A stretch of 64,000 nucleotides of DNA from Hydractinia symbiolongicarpus (GCF_029227915.1 NC_079876.1:27875828-27939827), one strand, 5' to 3'. Counted from the first letter of the stretch, positions 1-13,238 are shown. Numbers and translations are program-made. Notes: generated by a model not told the origin, from the letters alone.

Positions 1-1977
1 ATATGGAAGCATTCTCTTTGTCTATATCTATATTTAGGCTATTGAAGACAAGAAAGTCAAGACTTAGTTCAGACACTCCGTTCTCATGTTTGGGGTTCAT
101 GAAGTTAAACACCCCCTCACTTGTATGCAACACGAAAAATTAAAAATGTTTGTTAAGAAGCATGCATACTGATCATTTTAAAATTCCCCAATATGTTTTG
201 TACTCTAGTAGTTGCCCAGAAGGAATTAACAAATGAAACACAAACATCATGATCATCACAATCTTAAAACGTTAGCCATGATGTTAATTTCCTGTTGTAA
301 AGATCACAATAGCATCATGCATGTCCTGCATGATACGCACTCGCTATGTCACAATGTCCTGCACTGTATTTTTCTCTCAATTTTGTATCAGTGTAAGAAT
401 GAAATATGGTTGCCATGAAAAGCATGTGTACCCCTAAAGTGTAGTGGCCCCTGTTACTAAAAATTAGTCATTTAAAATGGATCCAACAAGTTGTGTGCCC
501 ACAGATAAAATTGCAAAACAGATGGCCTATATATTAAAGCTCAGCTACCTACCTCGTTGGTGGAAGAATATTGTTTTCACACAATATGATCAGAGTAGTG
601 GAATGTTCTAGAAATAACCAAAACTACCATGTTATAACACTATTAACTGATCTACACAGACAAGTTAAATATGATCCCTCATCTGGTTTTGTACAAGATG
701 AGAGCAATCAAACATACATTATACAAATGACCTAATATCCAGACATAAAGCTTGAAATTGTGATTAAGAAAATGTATATGATGCTTTTGATAAAAGGTTG
801 GAGAAATATGTTTTTTAATGACGACATTAGCCTGTCTGTTCCATAACAGGTTGGTTGACCCGGTTTCAGATAATCGGTCCATTATGGTCATAGGTGGTCC
901 TTAGTTACCCACTCAGGAGATGAAGTCAGTTATTTCCATCAGTTTTCAAGTTATTTATCTTTAAACTTAAAAGTGCAATGTAATGACTGTGCTAATTTAA
1001 AAAGTGCTAATGATGTCAGTCTAAAACATATTACGTTATTCCATAATATCAATGAAGTTAATATTTTTAGCTACATCAGAGAAAAATGAAAACATCTACT
1101 TTGCCAGTCACAGACAGACACATACAGTTTTCATGTTAATAAAAGAGAAATAAATTAGTACACTGCTGATTCTTCTACATATGGGTTTTGTTTAATAAAA
1201 AGTTGTGCAAGTTCTTGTACAATAACAGATTTATTTTGTGTTGGCTAAAAGAGAGTCATGAGATCTTTAAGCTAATGAGTAGTCAATGAATAATATTTTT
1301 TGTTTGATTAGTTTTCAAAAATACTGCTTCAAAAGAAACTATTTCCAAGAAAGTATGAAACAAGTTTACACCTTAATGGTCAGACGGAAATATCAAACAT
1401 GAGCACAAACGATAAAACAATGAAATTTTTAGGCAAATCAATCCTTAGGCATTATATTTTCATTGTGCAGGGTTATCTTCAGCTTTAATTTTTGTCCCTT
1501 GTTATATACTGATTTACATTTATATCAAATACCCTTGATTATTACTACCTGTTAGGGTGAACAGCAAATAATAAATTATATAAATAATATATTAATAAAT
1601 AATAATAAAAAATACTTTCAAATCAGTAGTATAGGCATAAAGGAGGAGGATGATACAAGCATAGAGTGACGTTGTGCTCCGTAACAAAAGTATAAAATAA
1701 AAAACATTTTAAATTACAAACATTTTCCTTATTCCTTCATGTAATCCTAAATTATTGGTCTCATTTTATTCGTCTTTACAATAAAAAAAGTAAACATGTG
1801 TTTTAACATAATACATATTCTTCTTTTTATGTTAGCTATAGCTACATTACTTTTGTTTTTGTCCCTAAAGACTGTTTTTGAAAGAGCAATTTTATCACCC
1901 ATGCATAGTGTGAAAAATTTTCAGGCAATTTTATATGCTAGATACCTAAAATTTCACATTTTAGAATTATCACAAAC
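1..1977. other. AT-rich stretch, no gene recognised
   Basis: I see no exon chain or recognisable protein here; short open frames are not supported by splice sites or family motifs. A fragment around 1092-1127 resembles the subterminal part of a repeat seen again near 4087-4137 (both carry a run of cagacag/cagaga after 'ctttgcc'), so it is probably old mobile DNA. 1560-1610 is a low-complexity AAT/TAA patch. Confidence 0.5.
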
Positions 1978-3640
1978 TTGACAGCTCTAAACATGCACTT
2001 ACCAAACCTATTTACGTGTGTGGGATTTACAGGCCACCTGGAGGTAGTGATTTGCAGAGTACCGAAAACCTGTGTACTCATTTTAAAGTGTTTTAATAAA
2101 CTCCTAAAAGAAAAAGAAGTTTTATCTTGGGAGATTTTAACCGTAACATACTTTCAAAATATGCTCTTCCCTCCAAAATAAAAGAATTATGCTCCACCTT
2201 TTTCTAAAACAACACATTATGGAGCCAACTAGTGTTACTGAAAATAGTAGCACTCTTATAGACCTGATACTTTCTGACAGTTCTTGTATTTCTAAATCTG
2301 GTGTCATGGATTTAGGCATCAGTGATCACAATTTAGTTTATGTGATCAGAAAATTTAAAAGGCCAAAATTTGAACCAAAACTATCAAGGTTCCTAACTAC
2401 AAGAACTTCAGTGAAGAGGCTTTTCTGAAGGACCTTTCAAAACACATAGATTTTCTGGCCGTGTGGAGGCATGGGTCACTGATGAATTAATAATAGCCAT
2501 TAAAGAAAGAGACTTTTTAAAAGAGAAAGCGTCAAAAACAAAATCCATCATAGACTGGGAAGCTTTCAAACAAAAAAGGAACCAGGTTATGCAGTACCGC
2601 TCGAATGTAACTTTACATGTATGCGATAGCTTTCACTTTCACATGAGCTTTCGGTAACGTCAGAACTTTCGTTGTTATTGTTAACCTATTGTTAAATACA
2701 TGAGCTATTTTTGCATGTTGAAAACAATAGAGTTCATGTCTTGTTCGCGAAATGTAATTAGCTTATGTGAACTGCGTGTGTCCCATTTTTGTATTTACTG
2801 CTATAGTCGTCAAGAGATCAACGAAAGAAAATAAAATTTAACAAAGATTTAAGTTTCGTTAGATTACATTTTAAAAGTTTGAACGAAAAATGACGATAAA
2901 AAAACTTTGTTAGATCGTGTTTTAAAAGTTTAAGAACGAAATCACATGCTATGCTAATTAAAAAATGAAACGATTTGAAACGATTTTTTTTGAAATGATC
3001 TCAGAGACAATCCCTTATTGGGCTGAATGCAGCTGACTCTTGTAAACGACACAGGATCAGATCTGCTTCATGAGGACGCTTTTGGGGTGCCACAGGGATC
3101 TGTGTTGGAACCCCTGCTCTTTCTTTGTATCTTCTTGACTTAAAATCTGCCATCAATTCGAACTACCACCATCTATATGCAGATGATACAATAATTATTT
3201 CGTCCTATAAAAACTTGGATACCCTTGTCTCCCAGGTCGAGTTAGAATTTTAGCAAGTCGACCTCTTGCTGAAAAAAAAAACAAATTGACTAATAATACA
3301 GACAAAACTGAAACAATCTTTTTAGCAACCACAGCCAGTTAAAAAAAAGTTGAGAACAAAACTATCAACTATATGGGTATTCCTTTGAAAAGATGTGAAA
3401 AAGTTAAATATCTCGGGGTAACATTTGATCAAAAAATGCAATGGGAAGAGCACATTAATGACATAAATAGAAAAATACTAATTAAATATTCTAAAATTAG
3501 AACCATTGCATCTATTTAATACCTCACACAAAAAACCTTTTAATTAATGCACTTGTCATGCCATATTTCAACTACTGCTCCTTGGCATGGGCTTGTGCCA
3601 CCCAAGGTAGATTGGGGAAACTGGAAAAAAAGATTTTATT
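1978..3640 (+). mobile_element. Decayed non-LTR retrotransposon (LINE; endonuclease plus reverse transcriptase)
   Basis: Pieces of an ORF2-type protein lie in order but in shifted frames. Near 2014-2060 is CGIYRPPGGS, typical of the AP-endonuclease domain. Near 2127 is LGDFNRNI; at 2250-2275 LIDLILSDS; at 2320 SDHNLVYV. After an unrelated-looking stretch (about 2600-2990), reverse transcriptase signatures follow: GVPQGSVLEPLLF near 3085 and LYADDTIII near 3174, then a C-terminal LPYFNYCSLAWA-like segment near 3558-3600. Stops and frameshifts break it, so it is a dead copy of the jockey/CR1/RTE-like kind. It is followed by an ATT microsatellite at about 3637-3665. The exact clade is uncertain. 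Confidence 0.8.
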
Positions 3641-3663
3641 ATTATATTATTATTATTATTATT

Positions 3664-3735
3664 ATAGTATTCAGTCCCGTGGAAAAATCCACTATAGATA
3701 CCGAATAAGAAAAAAAGCGAAATAGTGGGCGAAAT
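3664..3735 (-). mobile_element. Degenerate Helitron 3' terminus
   Basis: The string 'cccgtggaaaaatccac' is the reverse complement of the hairpin that ends the Helitron-like elements at 12.1, 43.8 and 57.3 kb. Here it follows 'atagtattcagt', a decayed form of the CTAG-containing end. Only the terminal part is recognisable. Confidence 0.45.
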
Positions 3736-4160
3736 TAACCATAAAATTCATTGTTCTTTTCGTCAAAACGTTTTGTTGTTAATTCCATTCACGTGGGACT
3801 AAGTTAAACCAATATGTTTTTCATAACAGTAGACAATAGACACATGCTTAAGGGAATAATTAAAATTAATCACCCGTGACTTTTGCGTAATAAAGTTTAC
3901 ATAATAACACAAAGGTTTTTATGAGAACAATAAAATAAATTAACCGTGACTTTTTTAACCCTATTTGCTCCGGGGTTTTCGAAACATACTATGACGGAGG
4001 GGGGGGGGCTTACTTTTGTTCTAGAGCAAATTTTTGCATTCTGTTTGAAGTGTAATTTTCGGCAACATCAAAGGAAAAAAAAAACACATCCACTTTGCCT
4101 GTTACAGAGACACAGACCTGGCGTACTATTATAGAGATTGTTGCACACATGTAGTTATAG

Positions 4161-5014
4161 AAGAGGGTGCCGATAAGCCGCAAACGCCCGCATATATACG
4201 GGCGAGTTCGAGCAACTTTTCGAATAAAATTGGCGTTTGGCCCCCGAAATCGCCCGCACTTTCCCGAAATCGCCCGGATCATTCCTGAAATGCAATTCCT
4301 TGTAATAAACCATGCGGACGATATTTGAAGAGGGTGCCGATAAGCCGCAAACGCCCGCATATATACGGGCGAGTTCGGGCGACTTTTCGAATAAAATTGG
4401 TGGTTGTCCCCCGAAACTGCCCGCACTTTCCCGAGCTCACCCGGAACATTCCCGAAATGCAATTCCTTGTAACAAACCATGCGGACGATAGTTGGGAAGA
4501 AGGCACTAGAAGAGAAAGGAGTTAATAAAGTTTATATGTAAGTTATTTATAAAGTAAACTTTATCAAAAACCATCAAAACAGTTTTTTTAAGAACTTCGC
4601 TACCACATAGTAAGGTTATTAGAATTTTTATAGTTTTCATGAATCATATTAGTGTCCGTTTTTTTTTGTTTTTTGGGCATTGTTCAGGTCTATGCTGGTT
4701 TTTTTTGGGCGAATACTTGAATTTTTTTCAAAACGCCGAACTCACCCGAAAGGAAGAAGGCGCTTGAAGAGAAAGAAGTTAATATAGTTTATATATAAGT
4801 TATTTATAAAGTAAACTTTCAAAACCATCAAAAACAGTTCTTTTAAGAACTTCACTACCACATAGCTAGTAAGCTTATTTTAATTTTTATAGTTTTTTTG
4901 AATCACATTAGTGTCTGGTTTTTTTCAGGCGAATCCTTATATTTTTTTCAAAATGCCGAACTCGCCCGAAAACGCTCGCACTTTTTACGGTGTATGCGGC
5001 TTATCGGCACCCTC
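4161..5014. mobile_element. MULE-like non-autonomous TIR element with exact 10-bp target-site duplication
   Basis: The left end GAGGGTGCCGATAAGCCGCA (4163-4182) is the exact inverse of the right end (4995-5014). The host sequence gtagttatag occurs immediately on both sides, at 4151-4160 and 5015-5024. A 9-10 bp duplication is typical of Mutator-like elements. Inside, the left end segment is repeated in tandem (about 4160-4325 and 4328-4495, including the TIR sequence), and a second segment (about 4492-4680) recurs at about 4752-4925. The outer parts are rich in 'cgcccg' motifs and much more GC-rich than the neighbourhood. No transposase is present; the open frames here are repeat artefacts. 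Confidence 0.85.
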
Positions 5015-5024
5015 GTAGTTATAG

Positions 5025-5558
5025 GTGAGGAGCCACTGGAATGTTAGTTTTTCATATTTGACGCTTACCCCCTCTTTGCGTGAGAACTCTAAAATACCTA
5101 AACTAAGATGTATAGCTATCTAAAAAAAAAATTCAACTTATTGATTATATTCATATATGACCATAGTTGAATAGCTGTTGCTTTCCCTGACCAAAGAACT
5201 TAATTTGCTATATTCAGCGAGTAAACAATTTTAAATGATTTCATTAGCAAAACATAACTATAACGCGCCAGGTTTAGACCTTACATTGATTACCTCTTGG
5301 ACTCTGCCTGCCTGTCTGGTCCGCTTCCTTTCGTTTTCGAGAAAGTTTTAAGCATGTGCAGTAGTCTGCAGCGATCAGTAACTAAGCACAATTATTTTTT
5401 TATACTGTTAGATCCTGACCGAAAGGTCCGGGAAGCATAAATGCCGTGCACCGAAATAGTTAATTAACTTTCTTCTCAACAAAAGAAAATATATAGCTAG
5501 CCACACACAGCATTCGCGTTTCAATATTATCATACAGACTATTGATCTTATTTGCTGC
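5025..5558. other. Upstream region of the TMEM59-like gene
   Basis: Non-coding stretch of about 530 bases before the first TMEM59-like exon. No clear TATA box or other core promoter motif stands out. The only feature I can point to is the splice-acceptor-like AG at 5536-5537, entered separately. Confidence 0.4.
5526..5537 (+). promoter_or_regulatory. 3' splice-acceptor-like site just upstream of TMEM59 start codon
   Basis: The sequence attatcatacag ends in AG 21 nt before the ATG at 5559. All five protein genes in the window have such a site 8-21 nt before their start codon. It could accept a trans-spliced leader, as known in hydrozoans, or end a 5'UTR intron. Confidence 0.45.
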
Positions 5559-8500
5559 ATGATGTTGTTTATAACAACTGTATTATCTCTTATAACTTTA
5601 ACGTTTTGTAACAATGAATTATGTCGGACACAATGTGATAGCACCTATCCCCTTCATACCATGGAAAAGGTTTGTGTGATCCTGATTTTTATGTGATTTT
5701 TATAGCTACTAATAATCTTGTACTTTTATACAGTGTAATATTTATTTCAGTGATACTTATAAAAATTCCCTTAAATTGATACTTTATTTTGTAGCTAACT
5801 AGAGAATATGTTTTATGTTCCACCTGTCCTTCTTCCAACCAAACCCTTTTTTACAGTATAAAAAACCTGAGTTAGGGTGCCAAACTAACGGAAAACAGTG
5901 TAAAAATTACAGGCGCTTTTTGGGTGTGTTTGGTACAATTTTTTTAAAAAAAACATACTTTTTCATTGTAGTGAAGCACCAATGTTTTATTTTAAAACCC
6001 CACAGGAACTTAAAGTCAGAAAAACACCTAGTTTACGTCAACATTTTTTCCAGTATCAACAAGAATTGTGTGGGCTAAACATTAAACAAACAAACAAACA
6101 AGTATTTTGGAAATAATGCAGGCGAGTTTGAGAATAATTCATGCAAGTTTCGCTATAATTTGGTTACATGCAAAAGTTATATAGCAGACGGAAAATGCAA
6201 ATTTAATTCAAAATGTCACCTGGACAATGGGTGTTATCAGCAAGCCAGCACCCTGTATTTTTACATTTGGCCAATCACAACCATGAAATTGCTTCATTTT
6301 GTTTTATTTTTGCCAATTTGACTCTGAAACCTTTTCCCTGAAATGTTTCCTGTCAAGGGACAGCACATTTTATATAAAATATAAAAGCCCTAAGAACAGG
6401 ATTATAGATTTGTTTTTTTGGAAACGAATTTATTCTTGTAGATTGGAAAATCCAACCAACCTATTTTTGCGTGGACTTCAGGACATGACATATTTTTGAT
6501 GGTGATCTAACTGTGTTTTATAAATGACTTCAATATATTGATTTTACATCCAGTGCATTTAACGACTCATCTATAGTTCACCTTATCTCCTTTTTAATAA
6601 TTTCTTTTTTGTGTTGGCAACATGATGTGAAATTATTGTTCACTGTGCACAACTTATAGTGTTGGATCTTATGAAGACAACCTGTGTCCAATGTCGATCA
6701 GGCACATAATTTTAATGGCCTGGGTTGAACCTACTTTTGAGTGAAATGCTGGAAAATGAGGAAAATAATTTAATTAATCAACTACAGTACCGATCGCTAG
6801 TAACTATACACGAGTATTAAACTACGGGTACGAGTAATTTCTTCCGTGGGTATTCCAACCAGTATAATGCGCGTACAAGTACGTCAAAAATACTCGCACA
6901 TTTTTGCTACTGTACTCACACAGTACTCACTAGCGTGCTCGAAGGACAAACGATATAATCAAACAAGAAACTGGCGAAGAATGCACTTGTGGCCAATATG
7001 CTTTTATGTTGGTGTTGGATTTATTAAAAAACACTATTTTTATAGTGTTATTTTCTTCGTTCGTTAGTTTTCTATGGTCAATAGTGAGTTGAAGCTGTTA
7101 TTGAGATTACATGCTAACACTTTAAGCCTTGGCGTTTTGTTGATTTACGATCGAATCAGCAGTCCCATTTGGAACCATGCCACAAGGACCTGTCACTCCG
7201 AAGAGCCAGACGAGTCTAAACTGATTCGCGTTATATTCAACTCAACTGCGGGAAAGTGGGAGAACTTCAATTGCCTTACGACGGAGTCGTAACTTTTAAG
7301 CGAACTCTTTTGCTTCTGAACAAACAAACAAACCAACATCACTTCTGAAAAATGATCTTTACCAAATGAAATTCAGTTGTCTGCGTTATAAAGATCTCCT
7401 CACTCTCTCTAAAACACAATTCCGGAGATAAATTAATAAGACACGTGAAACTTTGTCCTCCCCATTATTGCTGCTTATTTTATTATGCACACTATGATTG
7501 GTAAGATGGGAATGGATAATAAAATTATAAAAACATGAGAAATAATCTTCTGTACATCGTTGTTACAGACGATCTGTAATAATTCATTATTTTGTTTATT
7601 TTTATGCATTTTAACTACGACGCATATCCTTGATACACGTTATTTTTAATATAATATTTGTCATATAAGAACATAAAGCTTCATAGAAACAAAATTTAGT
7701 GCTGAAATTAAGTGCTGAAATGCTCCTTTAAACTTTGAAAATGGCGAAATGCTGATAGCTACACAATAGACTTGAAAGCTACTTATAATTTATGACAACC
7801 CACTTTGAAATAATTAGGGAACTCACTCAAAATTCAGGTGCACATCATTCTCACTGGATTCAAGTTACTTACAAAACAATAACATTAAATGCGATTGGCT
7901 TATTTAGTCTCCAGTGAGAAAGTTAGTGAGAAACTAACTATATAAATTCAAAGTTATATAGAGCCGTTACAGCAACAACGTATACATTTTTACGTAAACT
8001 AAAGAGAATTTGTTGCAACATAAAAAAAAATTATGTAAAATAAAATGTTACTTCTTACGACGTGAATACGAAGTAAAAGTTTTCACAATGTTTAAGGTAG
8101 CAGACAAATGTGAGCTATCGATAAAAATTACGCTACGACGAATTCCCGTTTGTTATGTTATGCTCGCGCACGTACTCACAAATCATTCACTTACTGTACT
8201 CGCATGCGCAAGAGGCTATACTCGAGGGTACGGGGTAGCATACACGATTACTTGTACTCGTCTTGAACTTTACTCGGCATTTAATGTACCCGTACTTGTA
8301 TACTCGTGTATAGTTTTTTGCTATTGGGACTGTATATACTTAATTAGTCTCTATTGATGATTTGCCATTAAGAAATGGTCTCTTATAGAAGTAAAAAAGC
8401 GTCATATGGACTAGCTTTGCTAAAGGGCTCTAGTCCCATTATTTTTCTATGTTTATAATTAAAATTTTGCATCTCCATGCTAAAGTTAATTTAGTGTTTT

Positions 8501-11219
8501 TTCTTGTGTATAGGTAGAAGAATTACAAGCTTGCTATTCTGGTTGCCGTTTTTCGTACATCAATGAATTGAATTTAAAGCAGAATGAAAACTCTGTAGCT
8601 CTTTGTAAACTAGGTATCTATATTTACATACACTTGTAATCTTTTACATAACACATAGCAGAGGTGAGAAAAAATGGTAAATGAACTATATCCTAGGCTC
8701 AAAAAAGTTAAACGAGACATGAAACTGTGACAATGATTTCCATTGTCACAGTCAGATTTTGGGTCAAATTTATTCAGCAGATTCACCTAAAGTAAATAAC
8801 TGTTCCCTAACCAGGAATTTGGTTGCAAGAATTTGTAGTAGAGTGTTTACATGAACTCATGAAAATTATTAATAAAGCTTTCTCACAAAATTGTACATTA
8901 AAGAAAACTACGCACAAAAGTATGTCTGTACTTTGAAAGTAGTCAATAGGTGGTTCTACATAACAAACAATGTATGGGTATTATTGCAAAAAACTTGTTT
9001 GTTGTTATAATTTAATTAATCGTATTGTCTGTTAATAATCATTTTTTTTCTGTGATTATGTGCACACATATGCAATACTATAACCGGACTGTTGTGGTAA
9101 ACAGATTGTAACAAGAGTGTACTTTAGTTTAGCTTATATATGGTAGATATATATATGTTAAACTCCTGGCATATTTTCTGTTTTTTTATATTAATTTTTA
9201 TAGATTGTGCTGGTGCATTTCAAAATTACAAGAATTTGGAAGATGGCTGTAAAATTGGATGTAAGCCTGTAGCAGCAATAACTCGACCAAAAAAATCTGA
9301 GGTATTGATTTTCATGTAAAATATATTTGAAGTCGATTTCTATCTACTATCTGTGGGTATTTGTTGTGATTGATTCTCTTCATTAATTTACATTCTTGGA
9401 AATGCATGGTTCAGCTGATAAACTTTTGAAAAACTTCTAAGAATAAACATTAAACAATAACATTTTTCAAATAGGAATTATATGATTTTCGTTGGCATCA
9501 ACAGTTATTGCAGCCAGTATTTACCATGCAAAATTACTGTGTAAGGGTGTTTTACAATGCTCGAAGTTATGTAAGCTCAACATATCTGATGGAAGATGGT
9601 AATGGCGAAAAAGTAATCTTCAGGTTACAGGTTAGCAAAATATAGATTTTTCCCTCCACCTATTTGCTAGAAACTAATTTTAATATTTTAGCTGTACCCT
9701 TGGCTAGCTTAAATATTGATGATGGTCGACGAACTTTTTCTGTTGTTGAGATTGTAAAAGTTGATTCTAATTTTCTTTCTTACTGGCCAGGTTTTATAAG
9801 ACTACCCTATTTAGTTTTATCTTAATTTTTATTACTATAATTTTTTATACATAATGCATGAAAGGAATTGAATTGTGTTTTTAATCCAGTCAGTTTAGAT
9901 AGAAGATTGGCATAGCAAATTACTGTTTATTTTTAATAACAATTTTTGATCTAAAAAACATGTGTTTTGTTTTTGACAATTATTTGAGATTGAGCTAATC
10001 TCCCTATATTGTTTCCTTTCAATAAACATATTGAATGTTCTATTCGTTGTAGGCTACAAGAATGTGTTGTGCTGAATATTAATGAATTTCCATTTTTAGT
10101 TATCACCTCAAGTAACATTTGGAGAGCAAGATGAGAATGTTCTCGTAGATGTCGACAATGGTAACAATTCTTGTTATGACTATTTCAGTGTTTCTTCTTA
10201 TGGCCATTTTACTGATTTTTATGTCTTAGTACTCATGTCTTTATACGTGTCATTCTGCAATGTTCTTCTTTAATAATATTTCTTGCAACACCAGCCTTTG
10301 GTTTAATTCTGTACAGCATGTTGTGTGTTATTTGCTGTGAGAAATAGCATTTAGTGTAGTAGAGGGGGGTTGGTTATTAAGAATGAAAAAGCCCTGTAAA
10401 TATGCTAGCATGTACTTTTTCTTATTATTTGCGCATGTCATTTTATTTAAGTAAGAAAAAAAGGTTTTTTTTAAATTTCGCAATGTTTGTCATGTTCTAA
10501 TTTTTCTGATTTTTTTATTGACGTGTATAGATTATCAGCGAGCGCCATCATCAACACAATCGCAATCTTCTTATTTACGACAAGCGTACGACCACAGCTC
10601 GAAATGGTTTAACTGTGTCCAATCAAAAACCGGCGTGCCGTATTTACATGTTGTGACGGTGTTGTTGCTTTCGCTGTTGTTTATCGCATGGGTGTGCTGT
10701 AGTACTTGTGATGATGACGACGATGAGAAGGTGGAAAAAATACAAAGGGTATGTGACGCATTTGTTAGGCTCTTCCGGATTTTATTGACCAATTTTAGTT
10801 ACTTACTCGGAAGTGGAGTTGGGTAGTGGATATTTTTAGCACATTCTGTCAAACAGTAATAGTAGATTTTTCCTTGTGGTCTTTACTACAACATGTTAAA
10901 TGCAGGAAACTATTTGAAGTTAAGCAAGCGCTGTGATCTCCAAGTTATACAAACTGTAATATAAATATGAATAATATAGTATGCATTCGTTTTGCGGTAG
11001 AAAAGTGGCGGAAATTTGTTTTCGGTTTTTGAAATGTGGTCATCTAAGTAGTCGTAAGAGCAGGTTTGATTGATTGATTGATTTTATACATATCATTCGT
11101 TCTAGAAACACGTGTTTGCTCAAGATTTTTACACAGGTGGAGACTGTGAGAAAGTGCCACTCTTCACCATCGATCCTGAAGAAGAGTTGGCATTACCGAA
11201 GAAATTACCATACTTGTAA
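5559..11219 (+). CDS. TMEM59: TMEM59-family type I membrane protein
   Basis: Seven exons join in phase: 5559-5669, 8514-8613, 9204-9301, 9475-9630, 10100-10160, 10531-10748, 11106-11219, giving about 285 residues (human TMEM59: 323). Exon 1 encodes a signal peptide (MMLFITTVLSLITLTFC) followed by C..C and YPLHT, matching the CPLRYPLHT region of TMEM59. The lumenal part continues with paired cysteines (ELQACYSGCRFSY, DGCKIGCKP). Exon 6 carries a single membrane helix (about VVTVLLLSLLFIAWVCC), followed by an acidic run (five Asp) and a short cytoplasmic tail ending LPKKLPYL. TMEM59 proteins act in Golgi/endosomal trafficking and LC3 labelling of endosomes; the tail motif that recruits ATG16L1 in mammals is not preserved in spacing here. 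The first ATG of a doublet is taken as start. Intron 1 contains a hAT-like element. Confidence 0.9.
6785..8332. mobile_element. Non-autonomous hAT-like TIR element in TMEM59 intron 1
   Basis: The left end starts CAGTACCGATCGC followed by 'ctatacacgagtat' and 'acgggtac'. The right end, read in reverse complement, starts CAGTCCCAATAGC followed by the same 'ctatacacgagtat' and 'acgggtac' blocks, so roughly 50-bp imperfect terminal inverted repeats enclose about 1.55 kb. The CAG start fits hAT elements. A clean 8-bp target duplication is not visible (flanks atcaact / atatact match only in part), and no transposase frame is recognised, so this looks old and non-autonomous. Subterminal regions are rich in 'tactc' motifs on both sides. 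Confidence 0.65.
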
Positions 11220-12098
11220 TGTGTCGTAAAAGACTCGTAATTATAGTAAATTTTCGTTGTTTCGCTTACTCTAACTTTAACGAACGTTAACACTTACGGG
11301 TAACATAATATTTAATATACATCGGTGTTTCGAACGCTCGCGGTGGGAAAGGGGGTTTGTTCCAATTAACGAACGTACGATTACAAGAGGAACAAAGGGA
11401 GCAATGAATTTGTGCGAAATGGTGGATGTTTGAATTAACAACTTTTTAATTTAACAGTGTGTATGTTATTCCCAGGGTAATTTTTTTGGCTGTATTTATT
11501 TTTTGGTCATGATTTTAGCACGTCATTTTATTCTGGTCTGCATTTTTGCGGTATGTGTATATAAAGAGCATAGGGATAACCTTTATTGCTTCCAACACCT
11601 AAATGAGTTACTCTAGGATGCTTAATACAGTAAAAGTCTTGAGTTGCTGTGGTGAAAAATCCAAGACTAAATAAGGGTTGGGAAAGTATAGTTTAAGTCA
11701 GCTAAGTAACTTTTGAAATAGCAAATAGGATTAGCTTTCAAGTTTTCACTTTACTGTATTTCGCATCCAAAAGTATTATTTGCGCACTATTATTTTGTAT
11801 TTGCTATTATTGTATTGTATATAAACTTTGTGTAAATTGTTTCCTTTTCTTTACATGCATGTGTTTTAAGTTGGCATATATGGGACACCTTATACGAGCT
11901 TTGACCAGCTCTCTCTATTTGACTATTTTTTTTAAAAAACAAGCACACTCCAATTAGTTAGGCTTTACGTTACAAAATAGTTTTATTCTCATTCGAAATT
12001 TTGGAAATTACTTTGAAATGTAACGACTAATACCTGGTTCCACGAAATGAAGGTGACTGACTGAGTTTTGATGCAGCATGTGGGCTATTATTTACAAA
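11220..12098. other. 3' region of TMEM59-like gene and intergenic DNA
   Basis: This holds the presumed 3'UTR of the TMEM59-like gene. No further gene is seen, and I cannot point to a convincing polyadenylation signal. Confidence 0.4.
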
Positions 12099-12283
12099 CT
12101 AGTCATTAGCCCGTGGAAAAATCCACGGGGTCGTCCGTCCTTTAAATTAACCCGTTGCAACAAACTGGACAGAAATACATCGCGTTTTGTATTGATGCGC
12201 ATTTTAAAAATTTCGTGTTTCCGTAAGGGGACACAGCTTTCGCGGACACACAGACAGACAGACGACGGCTATTATTAAAGAGA
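12099..12283 (-). mobile_element. Short Helitron-like element, copy A
   Basis: Read on the minus strand it begins TCTCTTTAATAATAGCCGT, contains a run of GTCTGTCTGTCTGTG, and ends with the hairpin CCGTGGATTTTTCCACGG, a few bases, then CTAG followed by host T. A 5' TC, a 3' hairpin shortly before CTRR and insertion next to T without target duplication are Helitron features. At 185 bp it is non-autonomous. Same family as the copies at 43.7 kb and 57.2 kb. Confidence 0.8.
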
Positions 12284-13238
12284 TATTGCCTGTTTTGGAA
12301 GATTCAACAAGACGAAACGACAACTTCGTTAACGGGCATTTAAACTTTTTTAATTTGATCGTGCTCCGTAATAACGGCTCAGAGGCCAAGAGGTTTTATT
12401 TTCGCGATATATTGAGATATATTAATATCTCGCAATTTGAATTTACGACTTAGGTTAGTTGGTCATATTCTAACTCTCAGAATGTGCTAATTAAATAAGA
12501 AATTGCGACCTTTTGCGACAGAGAAGGGGAGAGGGATAAACAATATTTCGGGTAGCCTATTAGACGAAAAAAATTTTTTTCGCTTTATCTTTGATAGAAA
12601 AAAAACAGAAATTATTAAAAGCACCCCTTCATATTTAAAACACAGCACTTCACGTGTTGTAGAACACATCCCCGCCACACTATTCAATTTGTGCTGTCGA
12701 CACATTTGAAGGTAAAAAATGCGTAATAAAGCATGTGTAAACAAACCGAAAAGTACGGTGTTATGCATATTGCCGAATACATTAACATAATTTATGCCGA
12801 ATACATTAACATAATTTATGCCATAAAGAACCATACTATGCGCATTCATAACATTGAAGCTGTAGCTCGAGTTTCTTTATAAACCGCTGCAAGAAAATTT
12901 ACCCCTTTATCTTTAAATCTATTCTTTTATCTTTCTAATTTGGACTAAAAAAATAAATTTTGTAAATACAATATTTGCACAATGACAGTGATGAGCAGGA
13001 TTTGAAGTGAAGATTTATATATACTATACAAAAAAAACAGATAAATTGACAGGGCAACAGAACATAAACTGAAAAGTAAGAATCATTTTTGCGGTTTACT
13101 CGGAATGTATCACAGTCCAAGTGAAACACCAGTCCTTGACGGAATTCACTTCGGTCTCGTGTAAACGACGCACTAAATGAAACACAATTCCATGTAATAA
13201 AATCTAGATGCGTGTGTAATTTAAATTTGTTTTTCTAA
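12284..13238. repeat. Intergenic DNA between TMEM59 and TONSL, with a 24-bp tandem duplication
   Basis: No gene recognised; the two genes converge here. A 24-bp unit (tgccgaatacattaacataa and following bases) is present twice at 12771-12794 and 12795-12818. The rest is AT-rich and presumably includes the TONSL 3'UTR near 13200. Confidence 0.5.

Noticed and set aside
4010-4506. Minus-strand open frames of 156 and 75 codons
   Set aside because: They follow the tandem duplication inside the TIR element; both frames repeat the same peptide and match no protein.
8010-8357. 115-codon plus-strand frame
   Set aside because: Overlaps the right end of the hAT-like element in TMEM59 intron 1; no family match.
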